This document shows, piece by piece, positions 41,332-49,621 of a stretch of DNA of 64,000 nt (positions are counted from its first letter, which is position 1; each line of letters begins with the position of its first letter). The notes beneath the pieces were generated by a model, which was given only the letters and a program-made list of their open reading frames with translations, was not told the origin of the DNA and ran no database searches. The stretch lies in NCBI RefSeq assembly GCF_003751225.1, contig NZ_RJKE01000001.1, forward strand, positions 6,386,001-6,450,000, read 5' to 3'. The DNA is from Actinocorallia herbida (GTDB taxonomy: Bacteria > Actinomycetota > Actinomycetes > Streptosporangiales > Streptosporangiaceae). The position numbers and the translations under genes were made by a program.

Positions 41332-42441
41332 CTAGCCCGCGGTGTAGCCGTCGGCCTTGGTGAGGACCGCGGCGGCGTCGAAGGCGTTGGCCTCGGTCAG
41401 CAGGCTCGCGTCCCAGACCCCGGCGATGTCCACGTCCGAGGTGATCTGGCCGGCGCCCTTGGTGTAGGCGCGGGTCTTGGTCCACTCCTCCTCGCCGATG
41501 GCGCCCCAGTCCTTGAAGGAGTCGGGCTCGCCGGTCAGCGGGGTGGCGGAGTCGATCCAGGCCTGGAGGGTCTTGGTGTCCGCCGCGATCTGGTCGTCGC
41601 CGTTCTTGCCCGCGAGGATCGCCGGGAAGACCTTGTAGCCGATCCGCATGGCGGCCTCGGGGTTCGCGGAGGAGAAGAGCATGCCCTTGTAGGCGGCGCG
41701 CAGGTAGCGGGTGACGGCGTCCTTGTCGTCGGCGAGGGAGTCCTCCCGGACGGCGAAGGTGATGGACCGGATCCCCTGGAACATGTCCGGGTTCTCCAGG
41801 TAGTCGTAGGTCGTGCCCGCGTTGGCGATGACCTGGTATGCCTGGCCGTACAGGGCGAGCGCGTCGATCTTGCCGTCGGCCATCGCCGCCGCGGCCTGCG
41901 CCCCGACGCCGACCGGCAGCAGTTCGACGTCCTTGGCCGGGTCGAGGCCCGCCTGGGCGACGAAGGCGCGGGCGTACGGCGCGGAACCGGACGCGAGGCT
42001 GATGACGCCGACCTTCTTGCCCCTCAGGTCGGCGGCGGACTTGATCGGGCTGCCCTTGGCCACCGCCATCTTCCACGGCCAGTTCTGCACCAGGCCGCCG
42101 ACCGCCTTGATCTTCAGGCCCTTCTCGCGGGCGGCGAGGATCGAGCCCGCGTCGGCGGCGGTGATGTCGGCGCTGCCGGAGGCGACGGCCTGGAGGGCCG
42201 CGACCGATCCGTCGGCGTTGATGGTGGAGACCTTCAGGTCCTCTTCGGCGAAGAAGCCCTGGTCCTCGGCCACGGCGTAGGTGGCGACCTCTTCCTTGGG
42301 GCCGATGACCGCCGACGCCACGGCGAACGTCAGCTCGTTCGAGCCGCCGGAGGACCCCTCGGAGTCGGAGCCGCAGGCGGAGACCGCGAGTGTCGTGGTG
42401 AGGGCGAGCGCCAAGGCGCCGGCGCGCAGGGGGAACTTCAT
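41332..42441 (-). CDS. ABC transporter substrate-binding lipoprotein (NMT1/SsuA-like)
   Basis: 369 residues. The signal peptide ends in a lipobox (ALALALTTTLAVSAC, lipid Cys23), followed by a Ser/Gly linker and a type II periplasmic-binding fold: VAEDQGFFAEEDLKVSTI, SGSADITAADAGSILAAREK and LRGKKVGVISLASGSA. Related receptors bind sulfonates, nitrate or thiamine precursors. It captures the growth substrate for the catabolic operon; the ligand is not readable. Confidence 0.92.
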   Translation of the reverse strand: MKFPLRAGALALALTTTLAVSACGSDSEGSSGGSNELTFAVASAVIGPKEEVATYAVAEDQGFFAEEDLKVSTINADGSVAALQAVASGSADITAADAGSILAAREKGLKIKAVGGLVQNWPWKMAVAKGSPIKSAADLRGKKVGVISLASGSAPYARAFVAQAGLDPAKDVELLPVGVGAQAAAAMADGKIDALALYGQAYQVIANAGTTYDYLENPDMFQGIRSITFAVREDSLADDKDAVTRYLRAAYKGMLFSSANPEAAMRIGYKVFPAILAGKNGDDQIAADTKTLQAWIDSATPLTGEPDSFKDWGAIGEEEWTKTRAYTKGAGQITSDVDIAGVWDASLLTEANAFDAAAVLTKADGYTAG

Positions 42442-42489
42442 GGAACTACCTCGTTCTTGCGCAGGGGGATGGGGAGAGGGCGGGGCGGT

Positions 42490-42897
42490 TCAGGCGGACG
42501 CGCCGCCGGCCGAGGGGATCCGGATGATCCCGGCCTCCGGAAGGTCGTTGAAGACGTTCTGCTCGACGATCAGGCCGTCGCGCAGCACGAACACGTCGGC
42601 GTAGCGGATCCCGGAGAACGGCGCGCCGTCCAGGTCCTCGCCGTAGAGCGAGCCGAGCGAGGTGACGACAACGGCGCCGTCCGCGCCCGTCCCCTCGAAG
42701 TAGCGCTCACGGTGCTTGCGGACCCACGTGTAGTGCCCGGAGGCGGCGCCGGCCATCTGGTGGAGCGAGGTGTGCACCCGCCCGCCCGGGAACACGATGC
42801 GTGCTCCCGGGGCGAGCAGGGCCGTGGCCTCGTCCAGCGCGCGGTCCTCGCACAGTTGCAGGTAGCGGTCGACGAGCGCGGCGGGCGAGGCGTCCAT
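42490..42897 (-). CDS. SnoaL-like NTF2-fold protein
   Basis: 135 residues with the NTF2-like layout (ALVDRYLQLCEDRALDEATA, a VFPGGRVH strand, FSGIRYADVFVLRDGLIVEQ). Such domains serve as small isomerases, cyclases, dehydratases or binding proteins. The ATG at 42897 overlaps the stop of the preceding small gene in TGATG, so translation is coupled. Probable accessory or tautomerase-like role in the pathway; inference only. Confidence 0.75.
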   Translation of the reverse strand: MDASPAALVDRYLQLCEDRALDEATALLAPGARIVFPGGRVHTSLHQMAGAASGHYTWVRKHRERYFEGTGADGAVVVTSLGSLYGEDLDGAPFSGIRYADVFVLRDGLIVEQNVFNDLPEAGIIRIPSAGGASA

Positions 42898-43223
42898 CAG
42901 TGCCCCTGCGCCGGGCTCTTGGCGCGCAGCGACGCCTCCCACTGCTCGCGCAGCGGGTGCTCGGCGGGGCCGTCCTCGGTGATGACGCGCAGCATCCGGC
43001 CGATCAGCGCGTCGCGCCGGGCGTCGAGGACCGTACGCTCCTCGGCGGTCGGGCGCAGCGCGTCGAGCTCGCCCGCGGTGAGGACGCCCTTGCGGACCAG
43101 CAGCGCCTCCAGGGAGTGCACCCGCTGGCTCGCGACGTGCAGGTCGCTGCCGAGCTGGAGGATCAGGTCGAACAGCTTGCCGTCGACCCGGTCCTTGAAG
43201 TAGTCGAACTCGCTGGTCATCAT
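42897..43223 (-). CDS. Unknown 108-residue helical protein of the catabolic operon
   Basis: Starts MMTSEFDYFKDRVDGKLFDL and reads as nearly all helix, with many charged residues and no Cys, signal or membrane segment. The segment SLEALLVRKGVLTAGELDAL recalls the N-terminal helices of nitrile hydratase-type subunits but is too short to assign. Two consecutive ATGs overlap the methyltransferase stop. Strict coupling to both neighbours suggests a stoichiometric partner, perhaps of the methyltransferase or the SnoaL-like protein. Function unknown. Confidence 0.65.
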   Translation of the reverse strand: MMTSEFDYFKDRVDGKLFDLILQLGSDLHVASQRVHSLEALLVRKGVLTAGELDALRPTAEERTVLDARRDALIGRMLRVITEDGPAEHPLREQWEASLRAKSPAQGH

Positions 43224-44293
43224 GCCTCCGGCTTCTTGGCGGACAGGACCGCCCACGGGAAGTGCCACTCGCGCCGCTCGCCCCAGCCCTGCGGGCTCAT
43301 GCCGTTCGCGCGCTCGTCGAAGGGGGTCCAGGAGGGCTCGACGAGGCCCGCCTCGCGGCAGGCCGCGAGCAGGTCGGTGCCGAACAGGTCGTGGAAGAAC
43401 GGCTCGTTGTTGCGCTCGGCGTGCTCGAAGATCGTCGCGTCGCGGAACGGGTCGCCGGTCGGCTGGAACTCCAGGAACGCCATGGTGCCGCCGGGCTTGA
43501 GGACGCGGGCCGCCTCGGCGATGGTCTCCTTGACCGCCTCCGAAGGCATCTCGTGCAGCGTCATCGTCCCGGTGACGACGTCGCAGCTCGCCTCCTCCAG
43601 GCCGGTCGCGCGGGCGTCGGCCTGGCGGTAGTCGATCTTGACACCCTCGGCCTCGGCCTCGGCGTGCGCCAGCCGGAGGCCGGGCGCGGCGAGGTCGATG
43701 CCGATGACCTCGGCGCCGGGGTAGCGCAGTGCCAGGGGACGGGTGCTCTTGCCGAACCCGCAGCCGAGGTCGACGACGCGGGTGGCGGCCGCGGTCTCCG
43801 GCAGGGCGGTCTCGGTGAACAGCCGGTGGAACTTGTAGCCGTCGTTGTCGCGCAGCATGACGATGCGCGCGCCGAACTCGTACACGTAGGCCGACAGGTC
43901 GTCGGAGAAGAAGCTGCCCGGCTGGACGTGGATGTCGTAGTCGGTGTACCAGGTCGGCAGCTCCAGCGACGCGTCGAGCGTGAGCGTGCCCGCCGCGTTG
44001 CCGCCCTCCTCGTACTGGGCGAGCAGGCTCTCGCGCCTGCTGATGACCGCGTCGGCGGCGGTCTTCCACAGCATCTTCTGCTGCACCCGCTCCATGTGGC
44101 TGTACCAGGGGTACAGCTCGAGGTCGCGCAGCCGCTCGGCCGCCGCCTCCACCGACTCCTCGGGGGCGCCGCCCGCCTGGTACTCCTCGACCATCGTCGG
44201 GTAGACGGTGTCCGCCCAGCGCTTGCGCAGCGTGAGGATGAAGTCGACCGCGGACTGCTCGTCGAGCGTCAGCCTGTCCTCAATGTCGATCAT
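43220..44293 (-). CDS. Class I SAM-dependent methyltransferase
   Basis: 357 residues. A helical N-terminal domain of about 165 residues precedes a Rossmann methyltransferase: motif I VVDLGCGFGKST, acidic loop VIGIDLA, then DYRQADARATGLEEASCDVV and LKPGGTMAFLEF. The N-terminal domain has no fold I recognise. In a degradation operon a methyltransferase could demethylate or methylate the substrate; the acceptor is unknown. Ends in an overlap with the small helical protein gene. Confidence 0.87.
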   Translation of the reverse strand: MIDIEDRLTLDEQSAVDFILTLRKRWADTVYPTMVEEYQAGGAPEESVEAAAERLRDLELYPWYSHMERVQQKMLWKTAADAVISRRESLLAQYEEGGNAAGTLTLDASLELPTWYTDYDIHVQPGSFFSDDLSAYVYEFGARIVMLRDNDGYKFHRLFTETALPETAAATRVVDLGCGFGKSTRPLALRYPGAEVIGIDLAAPGLRLAHAEAEAEGVKIDYRQADARATGLEEASCDVVTGTMTLHEMPSEAVKETIAEAARVLKPGGTMAFLEFQPTGDPFRDATIFEHAERNNEPFFHDLFGTDLLAACREAGLVEPSWTPFDERANGMSPQGWGERREWHFPWAVLSAKKPEA

Positions 44294-44323
44294 TGCTCTC
44301 CCAATTCAAGAGACGAGTGGGTC

Positions 44324-46366
44324 TCAGACCGTCCGGGCCAGCGCCGCGGCGCCGTCCACGGGATCGGTGAGGAACACCCCGGTGAGCCGTCCTTCGTAGA
44401 CGGCCTCCAGTGCGGTCCGCGGAGCGTTGGCGTCGCCCGCCACGAGCACCGTGGGTGCGTCGGGCAGGCCATCGAGCGCCCGGTAGATCTCGTCCACCGC
44501 GATCGGCCGTCCCGCGTCGACGACGGCGGTGACCCCGGCCAGCTCCTCGACGTCCCCGTTGAGGGTGTCGCGGAGCAGGACGCGGTCGCCTTCTGCGCCT
44601 TCGACGGTGCGGAGCGGCCGTGCCTTCACTCCGAGTTCGCCAAGCCGGTGGGTGAGTGCCAGCTTGGAGTAGGTGGTGATCCGCGCCGCCAGCGAGGCCG
44701 TCGGCGTGACCAGGTGGACCCGGGCGCCGAGGCGGCCCAGGTGTTCGGCGACGGAGGCGGCCGGCCAGCCGCCCTCGTCGTCGCGGATGACGACGGTGCC
44801 GCGCAGCGGGGCGCAACTCTCGCCGTCGGGGTCCTCGAGGGCCGCGACCGCCTCCCACAGGTCGTAGACCGGGGGGCCGCCGGGCAGTTCCCGGCGGGCG
44901 GGCCGCGAGCCGGTCGCGACGATGACCTCGTCGAAGCCCGCGAGATCGCCGCCGGGCAGCAGGTCTTCGGGCGTGACGGTGCGGCCGAGCAGGACCGGGA
45001 CGCCCGCGGCGGCGAGCCGCGCGGCGGGCTCCTCGGCGAGCAGCGCGAGGCGCTCGCGGCCCGCGACGTGGGCGGCCCGCGCGATCTGGCCGCCGAGGGC
45101 CCCGCCCGCCTCGGCGAGGGTGACGCGGTGGCCCGCCCGGTGGGCGGCGAGCGCCGCCTCGACCCCGGCCGGGCCGCCGCCGACCACGAGGACGGCGCGC
45201 CGCTCGGCCCGCGGCCCTGCCCAGACCGCCGCCCACTCGGCCTCCGCGCCGGCCTCGGGGTTGACCACGCAGGCGATCGGCAGGCTGGCCTCCAGGCGGC
45301 CGACGCACCCCTGGTTGCAGGCGAGGCACGACACCGCGGGGTCCTCCCCCGCCATCGCCTTGCGCACGAGGTGCGGGTCGGCGATGTGCGGGCGGGCCAG
45401 CCCGACGAGGTCGGCTTCCCCGGACGCGACGAGGTCGGCCGCGTCGGCGAGGGAGTCCAGCCGGCAGACCGCGAGGACGGGCAGGTCGGGGAACTCCTTC
45501 TTGAACAGGGCCGCGTTGTGCCGGAACGGCGCGTGGCCGAAGCTCATGTCGGCCATCTGTGTGGCCAGGGAGTAGCTGCCGTGGTAGGCGGAGTGGCTCA
45601 CGTGGACGTACGCGATCGGGAAGTCTTCGCGCAGGCGGGCCACGATCTCCACGACGTCCGGCGGGGTGAGCCCGCCCGGCAGGAACTCGTCGGCGCTGAC
45701 GCGCAGGCCGATCGGCAGGTGGGGCGCCTTCACGCGGATCTCGGTGAGGACCTCGCGGGTGAGCCGCATCCTGCCGTCGAGGTCGCCCCCGTAGCCGTCG
45801 GCGCGGGTGTTGGAGAACGGAGAGAGGAACTGCTGGAGCAGGTGGCCGTGGCCGAGATGGACCTCGGCGCCGTCGAACCCCGCGGCGTCCATCCGGCGGG
45901 CCGCCGCCCCGAACGCGGTGACGATCACCGCGATGTCGCTCGGGCCCATCGCGTGCGGGGTGTGCGCCGATCCCGACCACGGGGTGTCTCCGGGCGCCCA
46001 GGCCGCGGTGCGGGTCGCCTCGCCGCTGGCCTGCCGTCCCGCGTGCATGAGCTGGGCGAACATGCGCGCGCCCTCGACGTGGACGGCCTCGGTCATCTCC
46101 GCGTAGGCGGCGATCGAGGAGTCGTCGAAGCTGCCGAGGCTGATGTGCCGTCCGGCGCTGGCCGGGTGGACCCGGATCGCCTCGGTGATGATCAGACCCG
46201 CGCCGCCCCGCGCACGCTCCGCGTGGTAGGCGGCGTGCCGTCGGGTGGGGTTGTTGTCGGCCCCGAAGTTCGTGGTGTGGCCGGGGACGAACACCCGGTT
46301 GCGCACGGGCACCCCGCCCAGGATGAACGGCTCCCACAAGGTCCGTGTCCGGCTCGCGCTACCCAC
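44324..46366 (-). CDS. Old-yellow-enzyme/FeS reductase (2,4-dienoyl-CoA reductase or TMADH-like)
   Basis: 680 residues in two parts. The first is an FMN-binding TIM barrel (HTTNFGADNNP, FDGAEVHLGHGHLLQQFLSP, GLARPHIADPH) ending in a 4Fe-4S motif CLACNQGC...C near 346-365. The second is a dinucleotide-binding domain (VLVVGGGPAGVEAALAAHRA and VIVATGSRPARR). Enzymes of this build reduce enoates or ring double bonds, or oxidatively demethylate amines. It is the first gene after a good promoter and probably starts the pathway. The GTG start has GGAGGG 4-9 bases upstream. Confidence 0.92.
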   Translation of the reverse strand: MGSASRTRTLWEPFILGGVPVRNRVFVPGHTTNFGADNNPTRRHAAYHAERARGGAGLIITEAIRVHPASAGRHISLGSFDDSSIAAYAEMTEAVHVEGARMFAQLMHAGRQASGEATRTAAWAPGDTPWSGSAHTPHAMGPSDIAVIVTAFGAAARRMDAAGFDGAEVHLGHGHLLQQFLSPFSNTRADGYGGDLDGRMRLTREVLTEIRVKAPHLPIGLRVSADEFLPGGLTPPDVVEIVARLREDFPIAYVHVSHSAYHGSYSLATQMADMSFGHAPFRHNAALFKKEFPDLPVLAVCRLDSLADAADLVASGEADLVGLARPHIADPHLVRKAMAGEDPAVSCLACNQGCVGRLEASLPIACVVNPEAGAEAEWAAVWAGPRAERRAVLVVGGGPAGVEAALAAHRAGHRVTLAEAGGALGGQIARAAHVAGRERLALLAEEPAARLAAAGVPVLLGRTVTPEDLLPGGDLAGFDEVIVATGSRPARRELPGGPPVYDLWEAVAALEDPDGESCAPLRGTVVIRDDEGGWPAASVAEHLGRLGARVHLVTPTASLAARITTYSKLALTHRLGELGVKARPLRTVEGAEGDRVLLRDTLNGDVEELAGVTAVVDAGRPIAVDEIYRALDGLPDAPTVLVAGDANAPRTALEAVYEGRLTGVFLTDPVDGAAALARTV

Positions 46367-46425
46367 TCGTCCCTCCTTCGTGTCGATCGTTCCGTTCAGC
46401 GATACGGCGTTCGCTTGAGCGGGAC

Positions 46426-46453
46426 ACTATGCAGGATCCATGGGACAGGTCAA
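46426..46453 (-). promoter_or_regulatory. Promoter of the catabolic operon starting at 46366
   Basis: On the minus strand TTGACC (46453-46448) and CATAGT (46431-46426) are 16 bases apart, about 60 bp before the GTG start. All genes from here to 36159 are closely packed or overlapping on the same strand, so this one promoter could serve them. Confidence 0.5.
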
Positions 46454-47416
46454 TGGGTTGACCGAAATTCACCATGTCGGTAACACACCGGAAACTCCTC
46501 CCCGGTCGACGACCCCCAGGACGGGGCAGACCGGACAGTCCGGACGGGTAGTTTCAGGCACTGATCTGCGGAAACATCCGTTCACCCCAGGAAGGCGAAC
46601 ACGACTTCCGCCTGTCTCACTTTTCGGTCATGGCCTGAGGAATGAGGGAGATCGCGTCCGAAAACCGATGACGGCCCCGCCAGAAAGGAAACACGGAAGG
46701 AAACAGAGAACAGGCCGCGTCACCCTTTTGGCGGCCGCCGGACGGGTGGGTTCCGGCTTGCCCGGTACTCGTGCGCCGCGGCCCGGATGAGGAAGATCAC
46801 AGGAGCGGGCGCCCGGCCCTCCGCCGCCGAGGCCGGCGCGGTGCCGGTCCCGCGGGCGAAGGCACTGGTCGAAGCCGCGGACAACGCCCCGGACCGGTGC
46901 CTGACCTGGTGTTCTGTGACGGAGAACACGATCCCGCCCCCCTCCGCGGACGAACCGCCCGCGCGCTGCAACGGAACGCGGACCGACGCGCTCGGACGGC
47001 CCCGGACAGTGCCGGGAAGGACCTGCGAGGCGCCGCTCCGGGCCTGCCGGCCTCCCCTTGCACGTCGCCGCCGGTACCCGACTTCGGATGGCCTCGCGGG
47101 GCGAATCACCTGACACGTCAGGGAAGACCCGGGCTTCGGGGCCTGCCGATTTCCCGCGGATCGTTCGAAAAGGTCCGGCAATTCATGGACCGCCCTTGTT
47201 CCTGCGGTCCCGAGGCTGTTCTGGCCGCCTTTTCCCCGCCCGCCGAAGACGGGGCTCCCCGCGCTTCCGGGGCCGCGGAGGCACGGGGTGGCCCGCGGGC
47301 GTACGTCGGGCGGCAGGCCAGGGCGCGCCGAGTGCCGCCCGCGGGCCGATGTGCGCGGAGGTGCCCTCGGGACAGCGTGGAGGACGTTCCGAGCCGTTCT
47401 CCCGAGAGGTACCGAT
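46454..47416. other. About 960 bp without a supportable gene
   Basis: Several frames are open but none shows a recognisable domain or a convincing ribosome binding site. A perfect 6-bp dyad with one central base (CCGGACAGTCCGG) lies at 46532-46544 and could be an operator for either flanking unit. A 108-codon frame at 46787-47113 is the best coding candidate, but it is not convincing. Confidence 0.45.
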
Positions 47417-48574
47417 GTGCGGAAGACATGGCAGAAGGTCGCGTACGCGGGTGTGGCCGTCGAGGTCGTCGGAGTGCTGGTGTTCGCGCTGGCCTACCCG
47501 TCGCTGGACCATCACATCTACTGGCTCGGCGGCGGCGCGCTGACCGACGGGACCGCCCTGTACACCGCGCGGCACGCGGGACTGTGGTTCACCAACACGC
47601 CCTTCATGGCGCTGCTGTTCGCGCCCGCGTCGCTGCTGCCGCTGACCGTCGCGCGGGTGCTCTGGCAGCTCGGGTCCGTCGCGGCGTTCGCGTGGGCCTG
47701 CGACTCGGCGCTGCGCCTCGCCGGGCGGCGGCCGTCCCGCCCCGTCCTCGCCGCGGCCGTCGCGCTCGGGCTGCTGCTGGAGCCGGTGTGGCACACCCTG
47801 TTCCTGGGGCAGGTCAACCTGTTCCTCATCGCGCTGGTCCTCGCCGATCTGCGGCGCGTGGCGGAGGGGCGGCCCGCCGGGATCGGGGTGGGGATCGCGG
47901 CGGCGGTGAAACTGACGCCGGGGATCTTCATCGTGCTGCTGCTGGCGGCCGGCCGCGTCAAGGCCGCGGTGACGGCCGGGGCCGCGTTCCTGATCTGCAC
48001 GGGCGCCGCCTATCTGGTCGCCCCCGACGCCTCCAGGACGTACTGGCTGGAGACCTTCTTCGACACCTCCCGGGTGGGCGTCCCTTACATCAGCAACCAG
48101 TCGCCGATCGGGGCCGCCGCCCGGATCCTCGGCGGGGTCGCGGAGATCCCCGACGCCTACCGATTCCTCCCCCTCGTGCTCGGGGTCGCCGGGGTGGCCG
48201 TCGCCGTCGCCTGGGCGCGCCGCGGTGACTGGCTCGCCGCCGCAGCCGTCACCGGGGTGGCCGGCCTGCTCGTCTCCCCCATCTCCTGGACGCACCACTG
48301 GGTCTGGGCGCTGCCCGCCCTCGTCGTCCTGGCCCGGACGGGCCCTCGCCTGGCCGCCTTCGCCGCCTGCCTGTTCCTCCTGGCTCCTCCCTGGCTCACC
48401 CCGCATGACGGAGGCCCCGCCCAGTACGGCCTCCACGGCCTCCTCACCATCGGGGCCAACGCCTACCTCGTCGCGGCCCTCATCTTCCTCGCCCACATGG
48501 CGATCCACCTCCGCACCAGGCCCCCGACCGCACTTCCCACCCGGACGAATGGACTAATGGTACATATTTCATAG
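47417..48574 (+). CDS. GT-87 (DUF2029) polyprenyl-phosphate mannosyltransferase-like membrane protein
   Basis: 385 residues with about nine or ten membrane segments. The N-terminal loop YPSLDHHIYWLGG and the internal AAAVKLTPGIFIVLLLAAGR block match GT-87 enzymes, which transfer mannose or arabinose from polyprenyl phosphate to phosphatidylinositol mannosides or lipoglycans outside the membrane. GTG at 47417 is chosen because GAGAGG precedes it and the first membrane segment begins right after. No partner genes are adjacent. Confidence 0.8.
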   Translation: MRKTWQKVAYAGVAVEVVGVLVFALAYPSLDHHIYWLGGGALTDGTALYTARHAGLWFTNTPFMALLFAPASLLPLTVARVLWQLGSVAAFAWACDSALRLAGRRPSRPVLAAAVALGLLLEPVWHTLFLGQVNLFLIALVLADLRRVAEGRPAGIGVGIAAAVKLTPGIFIVLLLAAGRVKAAVTAGAAFLICTGAAYLVAPDASRTYWLETFFDTSRVGVPYISNQSPIGAAARILGGVAEIPDAYRFLPLVLGVAGVAVAVAWARRGDWLAAAAVTGVAGLLVSPISWTHHWVWALPALVVLARTGPRLAAFAACLFLLAPPWLTPHDGGPAQYGLHGLLTIGANAYLVAALIFLAHMAIHLRTRPPTALPTRTNGLMVHIS

Positions 48575-48642
48575 CACCGACCTTTCCGCTGAATTCCATA
48601 AAGCGCCAGTGAGCCCCCCGCACCACCGGTAACTTCACTCCC

Positions 48643-49548
48643 ATGCCTTCTCCGCACCACGACTCCCTGAACAGCATTTTCCGGAGCCGCCCGGCATTGG
48701 CCCAGGAAATACTGCACGACCTGTGCGGCGTGCCGATCTCACCGCACACCCTCTCCCGGGTGGAGTCCAACGACTTCAACACCAGACCGTCCGAGGACTT
48801 CACCCCCGACACCGTCATCACCGTGGGGCCGCCCCAGGAGCCCCGCCACGGCATCATCATCGAGGTCCAGCAGAACCGCGTCGAATCCAAGCGCATGCAG
48901 CTCGCGCGCTACGCGGCCTCGATGTGGCTCCAGATCCGGCGCCCCGTGCACGTCATGGTCTTCACCTCCGACGACAAGACCGCCGGCTACTACGCGACCC
49001 CCGTCCAGACCGACCTGCCCGGCTACACCTTCACCGCGCACTCCATCGGACCCGCCACCGTCCCGATCATCACCGACCCGGCCGAAGCCGCCGCACATAT
49101 CGAACTCGCCATGTTCAGCGTCCGAGCCCACGGACAAACCCACCCAAAAACCATCTCCGCCTTCGTCGAGGCCCTCAAGACGTTTCCCGAGGAAAAGGTG
49201 ACGGCGTACGCTAACTCCTGCTGGAACATTTCCCCGATCGCCATCCGACCCACCCTGGAGTTCCTCATGGACGACACGCTCGAATTCCCCCTCTCCGCCA
49301 AGATCATCGCCGACGCCCGCCCTCGGATCGAAGCCGAGGTCCGCCCCCGGATCGAAGCCGAGGTCCGGCAGAGGACCGAAGCCGAGGCCATCTTCACGGT
49401 GCTCGCGAAGCGCGGCGTTCCCGTCGACGACGCCGCCCGAGAGCGCATCCTCGGCTGCACCGACCTCGAACGACTCCACCACTGGCTCGATGAGAGCGTC
49501 ACCGCGACCTCGGTCGGCGAGGTCTTCGGCGACGTGCCTTCTTCCTGA
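48643..49548 (+). CDS. Rpn/PD-(D/E)XK-like putative nuclease with C-terminal repeats
   Basis: 301 residues. FTPDTVITV followed by GIIIEVQQNRVESKRMQLAR fits a D...ExQ PD-(D/E)XK core as in Rpn/YhgA-type recombination-promoting nucleases, a family abundant in actinobacteria and often in many copies. A short tandem repeat of the RPRIEAEV type (about residues 225-247; 24-bp DNA units at 49315-49390) links the core to a C-terminal helical region. DNA cleavage or transposition-related function is inferred from family only. Confidence 0.6.
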   Translation: MPSPHHDSLNSIFRSRPALAQEILHDLCGVPISPHTLSRVESNDFNTRPSEDFTPDTVITVGPPQEPRHGIIIEVQQNRVESKRMQLARYAASMWLQIRRPVHVMVFTSDDKTAGYYATPVQTDLPGYTFTAHSIGPATVPIITDPAEAAAHIELAMFSVRAHGQTHPKTISAFVEALKTFPEEKVTAYANSCWNISPIAIRPTLEFLMDDTLEFPLSAKIIADARPRIEAEVRPRIEAEVRQRTEAEAIFTVLAKRGVPVDDAARERILGCTDLERLHHWLDESVTATSVGEVFGDVPSS

Positions 49549-49621
49549 CGCCGCCGTGCTGCGGCGTCGGGAAGAAGGCGCCCGGAGGTTCGGCAGGCCG
49601 CGTGCCGGCGCGGCCTCGGGG

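Noticed and set aside
46787-47113. 108-codon plus-strand frame in the gap before the GT-87 gene
   Set aside because: Third-position GC is fairly high, but there is no domain, no convincing ribosome binding site, and the amino-acid pattern is irregular.
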